Shown here: in pieces, positions 1-9,669 of the stretch | How positions within the stretch are numbered: the stretch's first letter is position 1 | How the letters are laid out: each line of letters opens with the position of its first letter | DNA from: Yersinia massiliensis | Lineage (GTDB): Bacteria > Pseudomonadota > Gammaproteobacteria > Enterobacterales > Enterobacteriaceae | Length of the DNA: 64,000 nt | Direction: 5' to 3' | Assembly: GCF_003048255.1 (NCBI RefSeq) | Contig: NZ_CP028487.1 | Location: 620,001-684,000, forward strand | Made by a program: the position numbers and the translations under genes | The notes under the pieces: generated by a model | The model's input: only the letters and a program-made list of their open reading frames with translations | What the model was told of the DNA's origin: nothing | Database searches by the model: none

Positions 1-291
1 AACTGAGCCTCCACCCACAGCTAACAGGAAGTTGATCTTTTCTGCGCGGATAAGCTCAACTGCTTTCATCAATGTTTCATAGGTCGGGTTAGGTTCAATA
101 CCGCCAAACTCCAAGAAATCAAAGCCTTTCAGTGCATCATGGACTTGGTCTAACACGCCATTTTGCTTAATGCTGCCGCCACCATAGGTGATCAAAATAC
201 GGGCATCAGCAGGAATTTCTTTGCTCAACTGCGCTATCTGGCCAGTACCAAACAGCACCTTAGTCGGGGTATGAAGGGTAAAGTTTTGCAT
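1..291 (-). CDS. yqhD: Iron-dependent alcohol/aldehyde dehydrogenase YqhD, N-terminal part (3' end outside window)
   Basis: The minus strand opens with ATG at 291 and stays open for 97 codons to the window edge. The protein starts MQNFTLHTPTKVLFGTG and carries the ITYGGGSIK turn and the FGGIEPNPTYETL stretch that I recognise from E. coli YqhD, an NADPH-dependent aldehyde reductase of the iron-dependent alcohol dehydrogenase family that detoxifies short aldehydes in the cytoplasm. The visible part is the Rossmann-like nucleotide-binding half; the metal-binding histidines lie beyond the edge. It is divergent from the AraC-type regulator at 488, the same arrangement as yqhC-yqhD in E. coli, where YqhC activates yqhD. 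The assignment is firm; only completeness of the gene is unknown. Confidence 0.92.
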   Translation of the reverse strand, partial: MQNFTLHTPTKVLFGTGQIAQLSKEIPADARILITYGGGSIKQNGVLDQVHDALKGFDFLEFGGIEPNPTYETLMKAVELIRAEKINFLLAVGGGSV

Positions 292-487
292 AATTTGTCT
301 TCCTGTGTTGTCAGTTTTATTGTCAGCCATTGTCGGCAACTTAGCGTGATACCTCAATGCACATTTCTGCCTTGCTCTTGCCTATTTCTCCAAAGCGCTG
401 TAGAAAACACGATAAATACGGCACAATTTATGTCAGATCGTTTCCGATGATAGATTGCCTTAGATAGCAGAAGCAGGTGAAAGCATA

Positions 488-1381
488 ATGACAGAGGTGA
501 ATGATATTCAAGCGCAGATGGCGGAGAAGATTACCCGTTTGGCAAAGGGTAATGGCTTAACACTTTCCGCAGTACCGAAGGTGAAAATCCTGTACTCCAC
601 CGTTCATCAGCCGCGTACACCGGTCATGTACACCCCCAGTGTGGTGATTATATTCCAGGGGCATAAAGTCGGTTATTTGGGCAGTAAAGTGTTTCGTTAT
701 GACCCGAAAAACTACCTGATTTTGACAGTGCCATTGCCGTTTGAATGTGAAACTTTTGCTAGCCCAGAAATACCACTGGCGGGCATTTCAATTCATATCG
801 ATAGCCAAATGCTACAGGATTTACTCATCGATATTGGTGATGATGAGCTGGACAAACCCTTCGGTAATGCGTCAGGCGTTAACTCATCTGCGCTCACAGA
901 TGAAATGCTGTGTGCTACCGAACGGTTGCTAGATGTGATGTCCCAACCCCGTGATGCCAGAGTCTTAGGGCCACAAATTGTGCGTGAAATTCTCTATTAT
1001 GTGCTTTGTGGTCAGTGCGGTGGGGCATTGCAGGCGTTAGTGAATCGACACGGGCACTTTAATCAAATTACAAAGACATTACGGCGGATTGAACATCAGT
1101 TTGCAGATAATCTTAATGTGGAGCAATTAGCCGCCGATGTGAATATGAGTGTTTCTGCATTCCATCACAACTTTAAAGCGGTAACCAATACTTCTCCTTT
1201 GCAATATCTGAAATCTTATCGGTTGCATCGTGCGCGGATGATGATGTTACACGACGGCCTAAAGGCCAGCACCGCCGCAAACAAAGTGGGGTATGAAAGT
1301 GCGTCACAGTTCAGTCGTGAATTTAAACGTTACTTCGGCCACACCCCCAGCGAAGAGGTTGCCAAGTTGCGCACCAACTGA
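488..1381 (+). CDS. yqhC: AraC-family transcriptional activator YqhC
   Basis: This 297-residue protein has an N-terminal AraC_N-type sensing region (about residues 25-180) and a C-terminal double helix-turn-helix (about 195-295, with the typical ending [17 protein letters not shown]). In E. coli YqhC answers reactive aldehydes and activates the divergent yqhD gene. The ATG at 488 follows a purine-rich site (caggtga) at a usual distance. The 196 bp between this gene and yqhD should hold the operator and both promoters, but I could not pick out a convincing site by eye. The neighbourhood (yqhD, yghB, metC) supports the name. Confidence 0.9.
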   Translation: MTEVNDIQAQMAEKITRLAKGNGLTLSAVPKVKILYSTVHQPRTPVMYTPSVVIIFQGHKVGYLGSKVFRYDPKNYLILTVPLPFECETFASPEIPLAGISIHIDSQMLQDLLIDIGDDELDKPFGNASGVNSSALTDEMLCATERLLDVMSQPRDARVLGPQIVREILYYVLCGQCGGALQALVNRHGHFNQITKTLRRIEHQFADNLNVEQLAADVNMSVSAFHHNFKAVTNTSPLQYLKSYRLHRARMMMLHDGLKASTAANKVGYESASQFSREFKRYFGHTPSEEVAKLRTN

Positions 1382-1395
1382 GTATGACGGTTGCG

Positions 1396-2058
1396 TTATT
1401 CCGTCGCGCTTTTACGTTTACACCACACCAGCACCAGTGTGCCGACCAAACCGACCAATAACAAAACAATCGGTAAAATCATCAGTGCGGTCATGACCTG
1501 ATTTTCATAATGCTTAACTAACGGGATGTGGCTCAGCGCGAAGCCCAGCCCCACGACGCTGCCAACCCATAACAGCCCACTGAGCCAGTTAAAGAATTGA
1601 AAACGCGCACTGTTCAGGCCAGAAATACCGGCAAGTGTGGGCAACAGGGTACGCACAAAAGCGAGAAAACGGCCAATAATCAGGGCTGCCAAACCATGGC
1701 GAACAAACAAGGTATGGGCACGTTGACGATAATGAACCGGTAATTGTAGCAGCCACCTTTTGACGACTTTGGTATCGCCTAACCATAATCCCTGCAAGTA
1801 ACTTAGCCAACAACCGAGGCTGGCCGCCAAGGTCAGAATGATAAGGGTGGGTAAGAACCCCATGACGCCCTTGGCGATTAAGGCCCCTGCCAATAGCAAT
1901 AAGCTATCACCGGGTAAGAAAGAAGCTGGCAGCAGACCGTTTTCTAAAAATAGGGTGGTAAAGAGAATGCCATAAATGACCCAAATCACATTTGGATCAG
2001 CAAGTTTACTAAAATCCTGCTGCCATAAGGCATTTAGGATTTCGTGTAATACATCCAT
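1396..2058 (-). CDS. yghB: DedA-family inner-membrane protein YghB
   Basis: This 220-residue, strongly hydrophobic protein has the DedA/SNARE-associated pattern: the early [20 protein letters not shown] stretch, then the [20 protein letters not shown] segment carrying the arginine motif, and several membrane helices. DedA proteins (YghB, YqjA) are proposed proton-linked lipid flippases needed for cell division, twin-arginine export and alkaline or drug tolerance in E. coli. The length matches E. coli YghB (about 219 residues), and the position between metC and yqhC is the same as in E. coli. It is convergent with yqhC, with only 14 bp between the stop codons. Confidence 0.9.
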   Translation of the reverse strand: MDVLHEILNALWQQDFSKLADPNVIWVIYGILFTTLFLENGLLPASFLPGDSLLLLAGALIAKGVMGFLPTLIILTLAASLGCWLSYLQGLWLGDTKVVKRWLLQLPVHYRQRAHTLFVRHGLAALIIGRFLAFVRTLLPTLAGISGLNSARFQFFNWLSGLLWVGSVVGLGFALSHIPLVKHYENQVMTALMILPIVLLLVGLVGTLVLVWCKRKSATE

Positions 2059-2259
2059 TTCTATTCCTGTTCGCCTATCGTGTGAGGATATTATCTTTAA
2101 GTGCTAATGCCAGTCACGATGAGGACCTTAACGACTTATGTTTATAAGGGCAATATAGTGTATCCGCATTGGCGCTTATCCACATTGATCTTATCCTCAA
2201 TAAATGAATTTTGAGTGTCTATCTACGTGCTATTGATATTATTTTTGTAAGAGAGAATT

Positions 2260-2286
2260 AATGCGCGGGTGCTGTCACCGCGCATT
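2260..2286 (-). terminator. Hairpin downstream of metC, probable terminator
   Basis: A perfect 9-bp inverted repeat (AATGCGCGG at 2260-2268 and CCGCGCATT at 2278-2286) lies 28 bp past the metC stop. Read on the minus strand it is followed by a pyrimidine-rich but not purely U stretch, so it is a fair rather than ideal Rho-independent terminator. Confidence 0.55.
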
Positions 2287-2314
2287 GACACATCATGATG
2301 AAGGAGGTGGTTTA

Positions 2315-3523
2315 CTACACTGTTTTAATGCGCTCAAACCCTGCCGTCAAGTCGTCCTGCAAATCTTGAACATTCTCTAAGCCAATGTGCAGACGGAACA
2401 AGGTCCCTTTAAGCTCTTCACCTTCATATCGGCGGATTGCACGGATATCTTTCGGCTGATAACCCAGAATGAGGGATTCAAAACCGCCCCATGAGTAAGC
2501 CATGCTGAAATGGGTGAAATGGTCGAGATAGGTTTCTAACTGCTCTTGGGATAACTGTTCTTTTAATTCAAAAGAGAATAAACCGTTACAGCCAGTGAAG
2601 TCGCGTAGATAAAATTCATGTCCTTTGCAGCTCGGCAGTGCAGGGTGATAGACCGCCGCGACCTCTGGGCGTTGAGCTAACCAGTTGGCAATCTCAATAC
2701 TGTTTTTTTCATGCTGCTTTAAACGAACACTCAGTGTGCGCAGCCCACGGCTTGCCAGATAGGCCGTATCAGCATCGACCATTTGCCCCATCAGATATGA
2801 ATCTTCCCGTAGTTGCTCCCAACAGCGGGCATTGGCAACTGCGATCCCCAACATCGCGTCGGAATGACCAATAATATATTTAGTTCCTGATTGGATGGAG
2901 ATATCAATATCGAAATCCAGCGCTCTAAAGAGCACACCTGCAGCCCAAGTATTGTCCATCATAATGACCATATTCGGCGAAACGGCACGAATTGCGCGAA
3001 CCATTGCTGGAATATCTTGTATTTCCATGGTGATGGAGCCGGGAGACTCCAGGAACACGACTCTGGTTTCTGGTGTGATGAGGTCAGCTATACCGGCACC
3101 AATCATCGGGTCAAAATAGGTGGTGGTGACATTCATGCGCGTCAAAATTTTATCGCAGAAACTTTGTGCAGGTTCATAGGCCGAACCCGTCATCAGTACA
3201 TGGTCACCTGCGGAAACAAAGGACAAAATCGCATTGCTGATTGCAGCTGCGCCACAAGGATATAGGACGCAACCTGCGCCCCCTTCCAGCTCAGTCATCG
3301 CCTCCTGCAAGGAGAAATGAGTAAGAGTGCCTCTACGGCCATAGAAGAGTTCACCATTTCCCCGATTGATAGTGGCATGTTTTTTTGCTTTAACGGTGTC
3401 GAAAACTAAAGATGATGCCCGTTGAATCACGGTATTGACCGAGCCTTGGGTGAATTTTTTACGCCTGCCCGCGCTGACCAGGTGTGTTTCAAGTTTTTCT
3501 GAGGTTGGTTTGTTTGCAGACAT
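2315..3523 (-). CDS. metC: Cystathionine beta-lyase MetC
   Basis: This is a 402-residue Cys/Met-metabolism PLP-dependent enzyme. It cleaves cystathionine to homocysteine, pyruvate and ammonia in methionine synthesis and acts in the cytoplasm. The substrate-facing [11 protein letters not shown] region, the glycine-rich [14 protein letters not shown] turn and the cofactor-binding lysine in [13 protein letters not shown] are visible. Length is close to the family norm (about 395). The start at 3523 gives [20 protein letters not shown], matching the usual N-terminus. It is transcribed divergently from exbB across about 480 bp, as in E. coli. I looked for tandem MetJ boxes upstream and found only weak candidates. 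Confidence 0.95.
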   Translation of the reverse strand: MSANKPTSEKLETHLVSAGRRKKFTQGSVNTVIQRASSLVFDTVKAKKHATINRGNGELFYGRRGTLTHFSLQEAMTELEGGAGCVLYPCGAAAISNAILSFVSAGDHVLMTGSAYEPAQSFCDKILTRMNVTTTYFDPMIGAGIADLITPETRVVFLESPGSITMEIQDIPAMVRAIRAVSPNMVIMMDNTWAAGVLFRALDFDIDISIQSGTKYIIGHSDAMLGIAVANARCWEQLREDSYLMGQMVDADTAYLASRGLRTLSVRLKQHEKNSIEIANWLAQRPEVAAVYHPALPSCKGHEFYLRDFTGCNGLFSFELKEQLSQEQLETYLDHFTHFSMAYSWGGFESLILGYQPKDIRAIRRYEGEELKGTLFRLHIGLENVQDLQDDLTAGFERIKTV

Positions 3524-4003
3524 GATTTCCTTATGACCTTTTTATCAGCGATGCCCAAGCTTCATTGGCGAGCATGTATAGGGGACGTTATTTAGTACGT
3601 TAACATGATGAATGGTGCGTGGACGTAGCTTTTAGCATGAAAAAAACTCAAGAGGGTGACCCGCTATATTCTGTGGTTTTATCATGGGAAAATGCTGTGT
3701 ATGTGACGAAATAGGATATTTATTAGAGGGCTATAAGCAATGACGTTCGATGTTGCCAATATATCACCGTGTTAAATCAATTAATGACCTCTGTTTACGA
3801 TTAGTGTCACTTGCGCTGTACAGCCAACAATTGAAGCCTGCTCGTTAAGTAACGTAGTCCCTGATATTTGGCGAATTCTTTTTTTTTCTCAAAAAAACGG
3901 CGTAAACACTAATGATAATTACTATCAATCCCTCATTTGTTTGATATGATCGGCACCTAGATTTCGTCCTTAAATTGAAATGCATATTGGGTGGAGGCAC
4001 AGC
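3524..4003. other. Divergent metC/exbB intergenic region
   Basis: About 480 bp without a credible gene separate metC (leftward) and exbB (rightward). It contains the Fur-type box at 3911-3929 close to exbB. The metC-proximal half contains ACGT-bearing stretches near 3585-3605 that vaguely resemble MetJ half-sites, but not well enough to call. Confidence 0.6.
3911..3929 (+). promoter_or_regulatory. Fur box upstream of exbB
   Basis: The stretch AATGATAATTACTATCAAT contains GATAAT-T-ACTATC, which agrees with the 6-1-6 Fur consensus (GATAAT-N-ATTATC) at 11 of 12 positions. It lies about 75 bp upstream of exbB, so iron repression of exbBD is expected. Confidence 0.8.
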
Positions 4004-5017
4004 GTGAAAACAGCTGGCAAAGAAATTAATGAAAAGTCATTCGCCAAAGGTCGAGTGATGACAGGGGTGGTGGCATTATTGCTGGTGGCCGGTTTAGCAG
4101 GTCATGTGCAGGCTGCACCAAGTAACGGTAGCGCCGTTGCTTCATCTGTTGCGTCAGCAACCTCAACAGAAGCAACAACAGCAACATCGACCCCGCTTCC
4201 GGCACCTGAAATTACCCCCGCCGCTGAAGCCGCAATCAATACAAATGTTAGCCCTACACCGATGGTCCAGCCTTTGACTGCGCCTGCTCCACAAGGTTTG
4301 GCGATGGATTTATCTGTTTGGGGTATGTATCAGCATGCCGATGTGGTGGTTAAAGGTGTCATGATTGGCTTGGTATTAGCGTCAATTGTCACTTGGACCA
4401 TCTTGTTCTCTAAAGGGACTGAGCTATATCGCGCACGTCGCCGTTTACGACAAGAACATGAAGTTATTGGCGCAGTGACTGATTTGGACACTGCATCCGA
4501 ACGAGCGGAAGTGTTTGCCGCAGATAGCATCAGCAGCCAATTACTGCGTGAAGCTCAGAATGAACGTTTGCTATCGGCGGAATCGAGCGACAACAACGGC
4601 ATCAAAGAACGTACGGCTTTTCGTTTAGAGCGTCGAGTTGCTGCTATTGGCCGCCAAATGGGTAAAGGCAACGGTTTCCTTGCCACTATCGGTGCAATCT
4701 CACCCTTTGTTGGGTTGTTTGGCACGGTATGGGGCATCATGAACAGCTTTATTGGTATTGCACATTCCCAGACCACGAATTTGGCCGTTGTCGCCCCCGG
4801 TATTGCTGAAGCTCTGTTGGCGACAGCATTAGGCTTAGTCGCGGCAATCCCTGCGGTGGTTATCTACAATATCTTTGCTCGCTTGATTGGTTCTTATCGT
4901 GCACAAGTCGGTGATGTTGCAGCACAGGTGTTATTGCTGTTAAGCCGTGACCTTGACCTGAACAGCAGCGCAGAAGCAAAGTCATCTAAGCAGCCTCACC
5001 AATTGCGTGCGGGGTGA
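4004..5017 (+). CDS. exbB: TonB-system energizer ExbB (long N-terminal form)
   Basis: ExbB is the inner-membrane proton-channel subunit that, with ExbD and TonB, powers outer-membrane siderophore and vitamin B12 import. I chose the GTG at 4004 because GGTGGAGG stands 7-8 bases before it; an in-frame ATG at 3980 would lie before that site. The 337-residue product is about 90 residues longer than E. coli ExbB. The extra part is a signal-peptide-like helix (about residues 15-38, ending HVQAA) and an Ala/Thr/Ser/Pro-rich stretch to about residue 90. The core follows: a membrane helix near VVVKGVMIGLVLASIVTW, a cytoplasmic loop, then two C-terminal helices with FLATIGAISPFVGLFGTVWG and ALLATALGLVAAIPAVVIYN, which are MotA/TolQ/ExbB signatures. 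exbD follows after 3 bp. Confidence 0.93.
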   Translation: MKTAGKEINEKSFAKGRVMTGVVALLLVAGLAGHVQAAPSNGSAVASSVASATSTEATTATSTPLPAPEITPAAEAAINTNVSPTPMVQPLTAPAPQGLAMDLSVWGMYQHADVVVKGVMIGLVLASIVTWTILFSKGTELYRARRRLRQEHEVIGAVTDLDTASERAEVFAADSISSQLLREAQNERLLSAESSDNNGIKERTAFRLERRVAAIGRQMGKGNGFLATIGAISPFVGLFGTVWGIMNSFIGIAHSQTTNLAVVAPGIAEALLATALGLVAAIPAVVIYNIFARLIGSYRAQVGDVAAQVLLLLSRDLDLNSSAEAKSSKQPHQLRAG

Positions 5018-5020
5018 TTT

Positions 5021-5449
5021 ATGGCGATGCGGATGAATGATAACCTCGATGAAAGCGGTGAATTACACGAAATTAACGTGACCCCCTTCATTGATGTCAT
5101 GTTGGTATTACTGATCATCTTCATGGTTGCAGCACCATTGGCAACTGTTGATATAAAAGTCGATCTGCCTGCATCGTCAGCAGTACCACAACCACGGCCG
5201 GAGAAACCGATATTCCTGACGGTTAAGGCGGATAACCAGCTTTATGTCGGTGATCAGCAAGTTGACCGCGATACGTTAGCAGCAGCGCTGGATAAAGTGA
5301 CCCAATCCAATAAAGAAACCACGATCTTCTTCCAAGCAGACAAAGTGGTGGATTATGAAACCTTAATGAGCGTGATGGATGCGTTACGCAAATCAGGCTA
5401 TCTCAAAGTTGGGCTCGTTGGCATGGAAGCTGCTGGCAGCGCTAAATAG
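5021..5449 (+). CDS. exbD: TonB-system energizer ExbD
   Basis: This 142-residue protein has a short cytoplasmic N-terminus, one membrane helix beginning at the conserved INVTPFIDVMLVLLIIFM, and a periplasmic ExbD/TolR domain. The aspartate in PFIDVML is the proton-carrying residue of the family. It matches E. coli ExbD almost word for word in the helix region. It starts 3 bp after exbB, so the two are co-transcribed and share the Fur box upstream. Confidence 0.95.
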   Translation: MAMRMNDNLDESGELHEINVTPFIDVMLVLLIIFMVAAPLATVDIKVDLPASSAVPQPRPEKPIFLTVKADNQLYVGDQQVDRDTLAAALDKVTQSNKETTIFFQADKVVDYETLMSVMDALRKSGYLKVGLVGMEAAGSAK

Positions 5450-5458
5450 TTTGCAACC

Positions 5459-5483
5459 GGTGCGGTGGCTAATACACCGCACC
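5459..5483 (+). terminator. Hairpin after exbD, probable terminator
   Basis: A perfect 9-bp stem (GGTGCGGTG at 5459-5467, CACCGCACC at 5475-5483) with a 7-base loop sits 9 bp after the exbD stop. It is followed by TGCTTATCGTTATTT, a loose T-rich tail. It also separates exbD from the oppositely oriented tad operon end. Confidence 0.65.
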
Positions 5484-5492
5484 TGCTTATCG

Positions 5493-7055
5493 TTATTTAG
5501 GTGTGTTGCGGCCAACTTCGTTGGAGGATTGAACCCCTAGAGCCCCCATCAGCTCGACTTCTAACTGATGGGCATTATCTGCCTCGTAATAATTGTCTTC
5601 GCCAACGCACTTTTTCCAATCAATATATCTTCTGGGGTCCTGAATCTTCTCCGGATCATAGTCAATAGCAATAAAAATCATCTTTATATTATTATCTTTG
5701 ATCTTTTCACACATACCTTTATCGATCAGTTTTTTAGTAATATAAAACCCTGGGTTTTCTCTATATTTTTCATCATAACTCTCGACCCCGTCAGAGATTA
5801 TTATCATTAATTTCTCTTTGTCATCATCATTGTTATTTCTGAATAAATTATTTGCATAGAGAATACCTGAACTAGTAAGTGTTCCACCAATAGGTGTCAT
5901 ATCTAACATCGAATTAATAATATTGGTGTCTTGATAGTCCTCTAACGAATATGCATCTGATAAATTTAGACAAATCTCATCGTTTATTATATCTTTTATT
6001 GGAATGTCGATATATTTAGCATCTGAGTTTATTGACTTAATCGTTGCATCATAATCTATAGTTTCACCTATGATTTTAATTTGGGTTAAAGCAGTATAAA
6101 TATAACGAATTTTATTATAGAGTTGTTCTGCCTCACTTTTATAATCAACTGGTAAGGTTCTTATCCGATCGTAAAAGTATGAGTGTCTTTCATCAAATAA
6201 GTCAATGTCCGCATATTTAATATCATAAACTTTTTCTATGTTCTCAAGGCCTGATATTTCACGTAGTTTAGATGCAATATATTTCCTAAAGTAATCATTT
6301 TTTTTGCTATATTCTTTAGCGATAAAAGGAAAATGACAATATTCTTGTGTCTGATTATTTTCAATTGTTTTCCTTTTGGTCCCCCATGAGTAGGGTATAA
6401 AACCAATGGTTTGAATATCTGCATTTCGTAAGATAGTATTATTTACCCTGATAAATATCTCTCTTAGAACATCTATTTTTTTAATGCTAGAAATATTGTT
6501 CTTAAACTTTTTCTCCATTGATTCAGAATAATCTACAACAAAGATGACATCAGTTTTTTCATTATGGTCATGTATTATTGTTTTTTTTGCCACAGCAGTA
6601 TCTACTATATCTATCGTTTTTATTTTATTAGTGATAGGAGTCTTAGCTAAAAATTTTGCTGAGTAATTCATAAACATTTTCGCCTTATAAACAAGCTGGC
6701 CACAATAATTATTTATCTCAATCTCTGGTGTCGAGAAATTTTCTAATGGCAAGTACGCATGAATATACTGGCTCACCAAGTCCCGATTTTTACTTTCTTG
6801 ACCGGCATCTGGAATATCATCATTCTCGACGGTTAGCGCGAGTGTGGCTTGCTCTATAGCATCAGATAGTTTTGCTTTTTTTTGTAAATAATGTGAAACC
6901 TCAAAAGATAAAAATATTAAGCCAATAAAAAAGGGGAGAATAAGAATAAAAGGCAATAAAATCGAACCTTGTTTGTTGGTTATAAATAGAAAAATTGACT
7001 TATATTTATGAGCAATATACTTCTTATAAAGCATAAGTATTTTTTTTAATTTCAT
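5493..7055 (-). CDS. tadG: Tad pilus assembly protein TadG with von Willebrand factor A domain
   Basis: This 520-residue protein begins with a positively charged cytoplasmic tail and one membrane helix (about residues 30-53, GSILLPFILILPFFIG), the TadE/TadG-type N-terminus. A VWA domain follows, with the metal-ion (MIDAS) motif DYSES at Asp175-Ser177-Ser179 and a later ISDGVESYDEKY segment. TadG is thought to act in the periplasm or inner membrane as a minor pilus assembly or anchoring factor. It is the last gene of the tad operon, 24 bp after tadF. Base use is visibly AT-rich, like the rest of the island. Which ligand the VWA domain binds cannot be told from sequence. Confidence 0.85.
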   Translation of the reverse strand: MKLKKILMLYKKYIAHKYKSIFLFITNKQGSILLPFILILPFFIGLIFLSFEVSHYLQKKAKLSDAIEQATLALTVENDDIPDAGQESKNRDLVSQYIHAYLPLENFSTPEIEINNYCGQLVYKAKMFMNYSAKFLAKTPITNKIKTIDIVDTAVAKKTIIHDHNEKTDVIFVVDYSESMEKKFKNNISSIKKIDVLREIFIRVNNTILRNADIQTIGFIPYSWGTKRKTIENNQTQEYCHFPFIAKEYSKKNDYFRKYIASKLREISGLENIEKVYDIKYADIDLFDERHSYFYDRIRTLPVDYKSEAEQLYNKIRYIYTALTQIKIIGETIDYDATIKSINSDAKYIDIPIKDIINDEICLNLSDAYSLEDYQDTNIINSMLDMTPIGGTLTSSGILYANNLFRNNNDDDKEKLMIIISDGVESYDEKYRENPGFYITKKLIDKGMCEKIKDNNIKMIFIAIDYDPEKIQDPRRYIDWKKCVGEDNYYEADNAHQLEVELMGALGVQSSNEVGRNTPK

Positions 7056-7079
7056 TATGATATCCCTATAAAATAAGAA

Positions 7080-7661
7080 CTAGCGTTCAATCGTCACCGC
7101 AGATGATTTTATGGAAATAGCGGTACTCCCCCCCGCTCCAACACTGAATAGCGTGGTATACCAAGGTGAGGCAGATAAGCATAATGTCACTTGATATAAT
7201 GGTAACCAGCGACCTGTATTGGTATAGGGTGATAATGCTATCATTTTATGCAGAGGTTGAGTGGGTTGGCAGGCACCCATGCTAAATGACAACGTTTTAT
7301 TATTATCAATACTTTTAATCTCAGGAGGTGTGGCATGAAAATGCAATGTCTCTACTGTCATTGCTATATCGTTTCTTTGCAAGCCTGAGCGAAGTAGCAT
7401 TTCTTCGGAGAGAACTTTCAACTCGCTAACCTGATTTTGCGTCAATTGAATATCATCAGCGTATAAACTCCCCCGTTCTCTGACTATCCCGGCAATAGAG
7501 TATGAGATACGGTCTAATTTACCCACCGTAGATTGATATGCGGCGACTGAAATCATTAGCTTTATTAGTAATGTAATAATGAAAACAACAAAAACGAATT
7601 CAACGATAACAGTTCCATGACAGTTAACTATAAATTTGCTATTACTCATTTTCTTGTACAA
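7080..7661 (-). CDS. tadF: Minor pseudopilin TadF
   Basis: This 193-residue protein has a short leader ending in Gly, then TVIVEFVFVVFIITLL, the TadE/TadF-type prepilin motif with Glu at +5 of the presumed mature protein. A single N-terminal membrane helix is followed by a periplasmic region with few recognisable motifs. The start overlaps the tadE end by 20 bp, a strong sign of translational coupling. TadF and TadE are processed by the prepilin peptidase TadV in the well-studied Aggregatibacter system and are needed for pilus assembly. Confidence 0.82.
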   Translation of the reverse strand: MYKKMSNSKFIVNCHGTVIVEFVFVVFIITLLIKLMISVAAYQSTVGKLDRISYSIAGIVRERGSLYADDIQLTQNQVSELKVLSEEMLLRSGLQRNDIAMTVETLHFHATPPEIKSIDNNKTLSFSMGACQPTQPLHKMIALSPYTNTGRWLPLYQVTLCLSASPWYTTLFSVGAGGSTAISIKSSAVTIER

Positions 7662-8112
7662 AGATCACCTCGCGAGATAATAAGCTATTAGCCCAAATTG
7701 AGGGGATTGGAAACAATATGGGCTTATATTCATAACGTACGCTATAACGTGCTAACTTCTGAGTAGAGTGATGTGTGGTCATTTTTTTTGAAGTAATATC
7801 TGCGATGCTATTGGCAAATTCTACTGTTGCGACAGTGTTGTCTGGGCTAATGAATTTTCCGAACATACCTTGCTGTTCGATGATCTTGCTATTAAATATC
7901 GACTGATATGACTCACTATTTATTTCCTTGTTCTTAGCTGTTTTTGCTGCTTCTGAAACTGCCAGATCGAGGCTGGCAGATATATAGATAAGACGTGATA
8001 TTTCTGCTGAGAATAATAAAGTGAATATAAATAGAACGAAGACTATACTAAATTCAATAGTAACAGAACCGGTATTTGAACGATAAAATAGCCATTTTTT
8101 TTTACACATCAT
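7642..8112 (-). CDS. tadE: Minor pseudopilin TadE
   Basis: This 156-residue protein has the leader MMCKKKWLFYRSNTG followed by SVTIEFSIVFVLFIF, the classic TadE-like cleavage motif (Gly, then Glu-Phe at +5/+6) and a hydrophobic helix. The rest is periplasmic. It overlaps tadD by 4 bp (ATGA) upstream and tadF by 20 bp downstream. The predicted role is a pseudopilin that primes Flp polymerisation. Confidence 0.83.
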   Translation of the reverse strand: MMCKKKWLFYRSNTGSVTIEFSIVFVLFIFTLLFSAEISRLIYISASLDLAVSEAAKTAKNKEINSESYQSIFNSKIIEQQGMFGKFISPDNTVATVEFANSIADITSKKMTTHHSTQKLARYSVRYEYKPILFPIPSIWANSLLSREVIFVQENE

Positions 8113-8861
8113 ATACCTTTATCGCTAATTTCTATTTGGTGAAGATGCTCTACTTGTCTCAATGCTAATAACAACTCATCAGGTTCGGTTGCCATTTTTT
8201 CAGCAATTACTATCTTTTTGGCATATTGTGTGTCACCTAATTTAATAAGTGAAAATACTAAGTTATGTAAAATTTGCGAATTTCTATTGCCGGCCAAATA
8301 GTCCGGTAACAGTATTCTCACTGCGTCGGTATAACGATTATCAAGCATTGCCACGACAGCGATATTATTCATTGCTATTTCATCGTTAATAAATAAAGCT
8401 CTGGCTTGTTCAAAGGCTTTTTCAGATTTTTGCATATCACCACTATCAGCCAATACAATACCATTCAAGTTATGGGCTTCGGCATTATTAGGTGCGATAG
8501 TCAGTAGCTCTTTGACTGCAATTTCTGCGGCAATAGTTTCATTTTGATTGATAAGATTTTTGGTTTTTATAAGATGAAAATATTCGGTTTTTTTATCAGT
8601 GACTGATTGTAAGTAATATAATGATGACTTGCTATCTCCAGCAAGGTAATATGCATTTGCCAATTTTATTCTAACGGTATCATCCTCTCTTGTTTTTAAC
8701 TTTTCCCGATATAAATTGATGAGTCCACCATGGTTATTAGCTTTAAGTAAAAGGCTTTCACGGTAAGTAAATTCTTTTTGATTAAAAGTATTAGATGTAC
8801 AACCATTAATTAGAAAGATGAAAATAGAAATTGCCATGGTGGACTTAATTGTTTTGAACAT
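8109..8861 (-). CDS. tadD: Tad pilotin-type TPR lipoprotein TadD
   Basis: This 250-residue protein starts with a lipoprotein signal; the lipobox is LING-Cys21. It then carries several tetratricopeptide-like repeats, the clearest around residues 115-165 (AEAHNLNGIVLADSGD and EIAMNNIAVVAMLDN). TadD lipoproteins assist stability and outer-membrane placement of the RcpA secretin. It overlaps tadC by 17 bp and tadE by 4 bp. Confidence 0.83.
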   Translation of the reverse strand: MFKTIKSTMAISIFIFLINGCTSNTFNQKEFTYRESLLLKANNHGGLINLYREKLKTREDDTVRIKLANAYYLAGDSKSSLYYLQSVTDKKTEYFHLIKTKNLINQNETIAAEIAVKELLTIAPNNAEAHNLNGIVLADSGDMQKSEKAFEQARALFINDEIAMNNIAVVAMLDNRYTDAVRILLPDYLAGNRNSQILHNLVFSLIKLGDTQYAKKIVIAEKMATEPDELLLALRQVEHLHQIEISDKGI

Positions 8862-9669
8862 ATGTGATTAACTCCAATACACTTGGTGATATAACGAGAA
8901 CAACAAAAGGGATTAGGATGAAAATGAATAATGGTATTGTTAGTTTTGTCGATAACTTACTAATTTTTTCCTCTGTAATTAATAACTGCATTTCTCGGAT
9001 GTCTTGGGATAACTGAATAAGCTGGTCGTAAACGGTAGAGCCAAAACTAATGCTATATTGTAATGTACTGCAAAGCATTCTTATTTCTGTTGCAGTTGAA
9101 CTTTGGTGTAATTCTTTAATGGCGCTGTCTAACCCATTAATTTCCGCACGCTTATTCATATTGGAAATGATAGAGCTTAAATCGGTGTTTATTACTTGAA
9201 ATTTTTTTGCTGTATAGCTTAGTGAGCTGTCTATCGTCATCCCCGATTGAACACAAGCTGCTGTAATATCGATAAAGAAAGGGAGTGTTCGAAGGATAGA
9301 CGTCGTTCTTTTATTAATGTAGTTACTTATAATTATCTTTGGAAGAGTAATCATCATTGCAACAGTAATAAGACCGATAATCATCAATGTATTGAGGTTT
9401 ATGGATATAATATCTGTAGCGATAAATAAAATCGATATTACTATAGCTGTTGCAATTATTAATATCTTAAAATAAGTGATATTATGCAAAATGAATGGGA
9501 GGTTGATGAAGTTTGATAACTTCTTTTCTTGGTGCTTATGCTCTTTTTCATTGTCAATTTTTTCTCGGCTAATTATTTTATAATAAACTGAAATCTTATT
9601 TGATTTTGCTTTTTTTGTGAAAAACAGACTGATGAAAAATAATATTATAATAATTAACGCTATTTTCAT
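8845..9669 (-). CDS. tadC: Tad inner-membrane platform protein TadC
   Basis: This 274-residue protein has hydrophobic helices at the N-terminus (residues 2-18), around 65-110 and at the C-terminus (LFIFILIPFVVLVISPSVL). A T2SS-F type cytoplasmic domain lies between them (about 145-235). With TadB it forms the inner-membrane platform over the TadA ATPase. It overlaps tadB by 4 bp (ATGA) and tadD by 17 bp. Confidence 0.85.
   Translation of the reverse strand: MKIALIIIILFFISLFFTKKAKSNKISVYYKIISREKIDNEKEHKHQEKKLSNFINLPFILHNITYFKILIIATAIVISILFIATDIISINLNTLMIIGLITVAMMITLPKIIISNYINKRTTSILRTLPFFIDITAACVQSGMTIDSSLSYTAKKFQVINTDLSSIISNMNKRAEINGLDSAIKELHQSSTATEIRMLCSTLQYSISFGSTVYDQLIQLSQDIREMQLLITEEKISKLSTKLTIPLFIFILIPFVVLVISPSVLELITYVQNN

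Noticed and set aside
163..450. 95-codon plus-strand ORF at the left edge
   Set aside because: It runs antisense through the start of yqhD, which has clear family motifs; the ORF has no recognisable product.
2891..3265. 124-codon plus-strand ORF
   Set aside because: It is a shadow antisense to metC, whose coding sequence is unmistakable.
3580..3620. MetJ boxes upstream of metC
   Set aside because: ACGT-containing stretches are present but do not form the tandem 8-bp AGACGTCT pattern convincingly.
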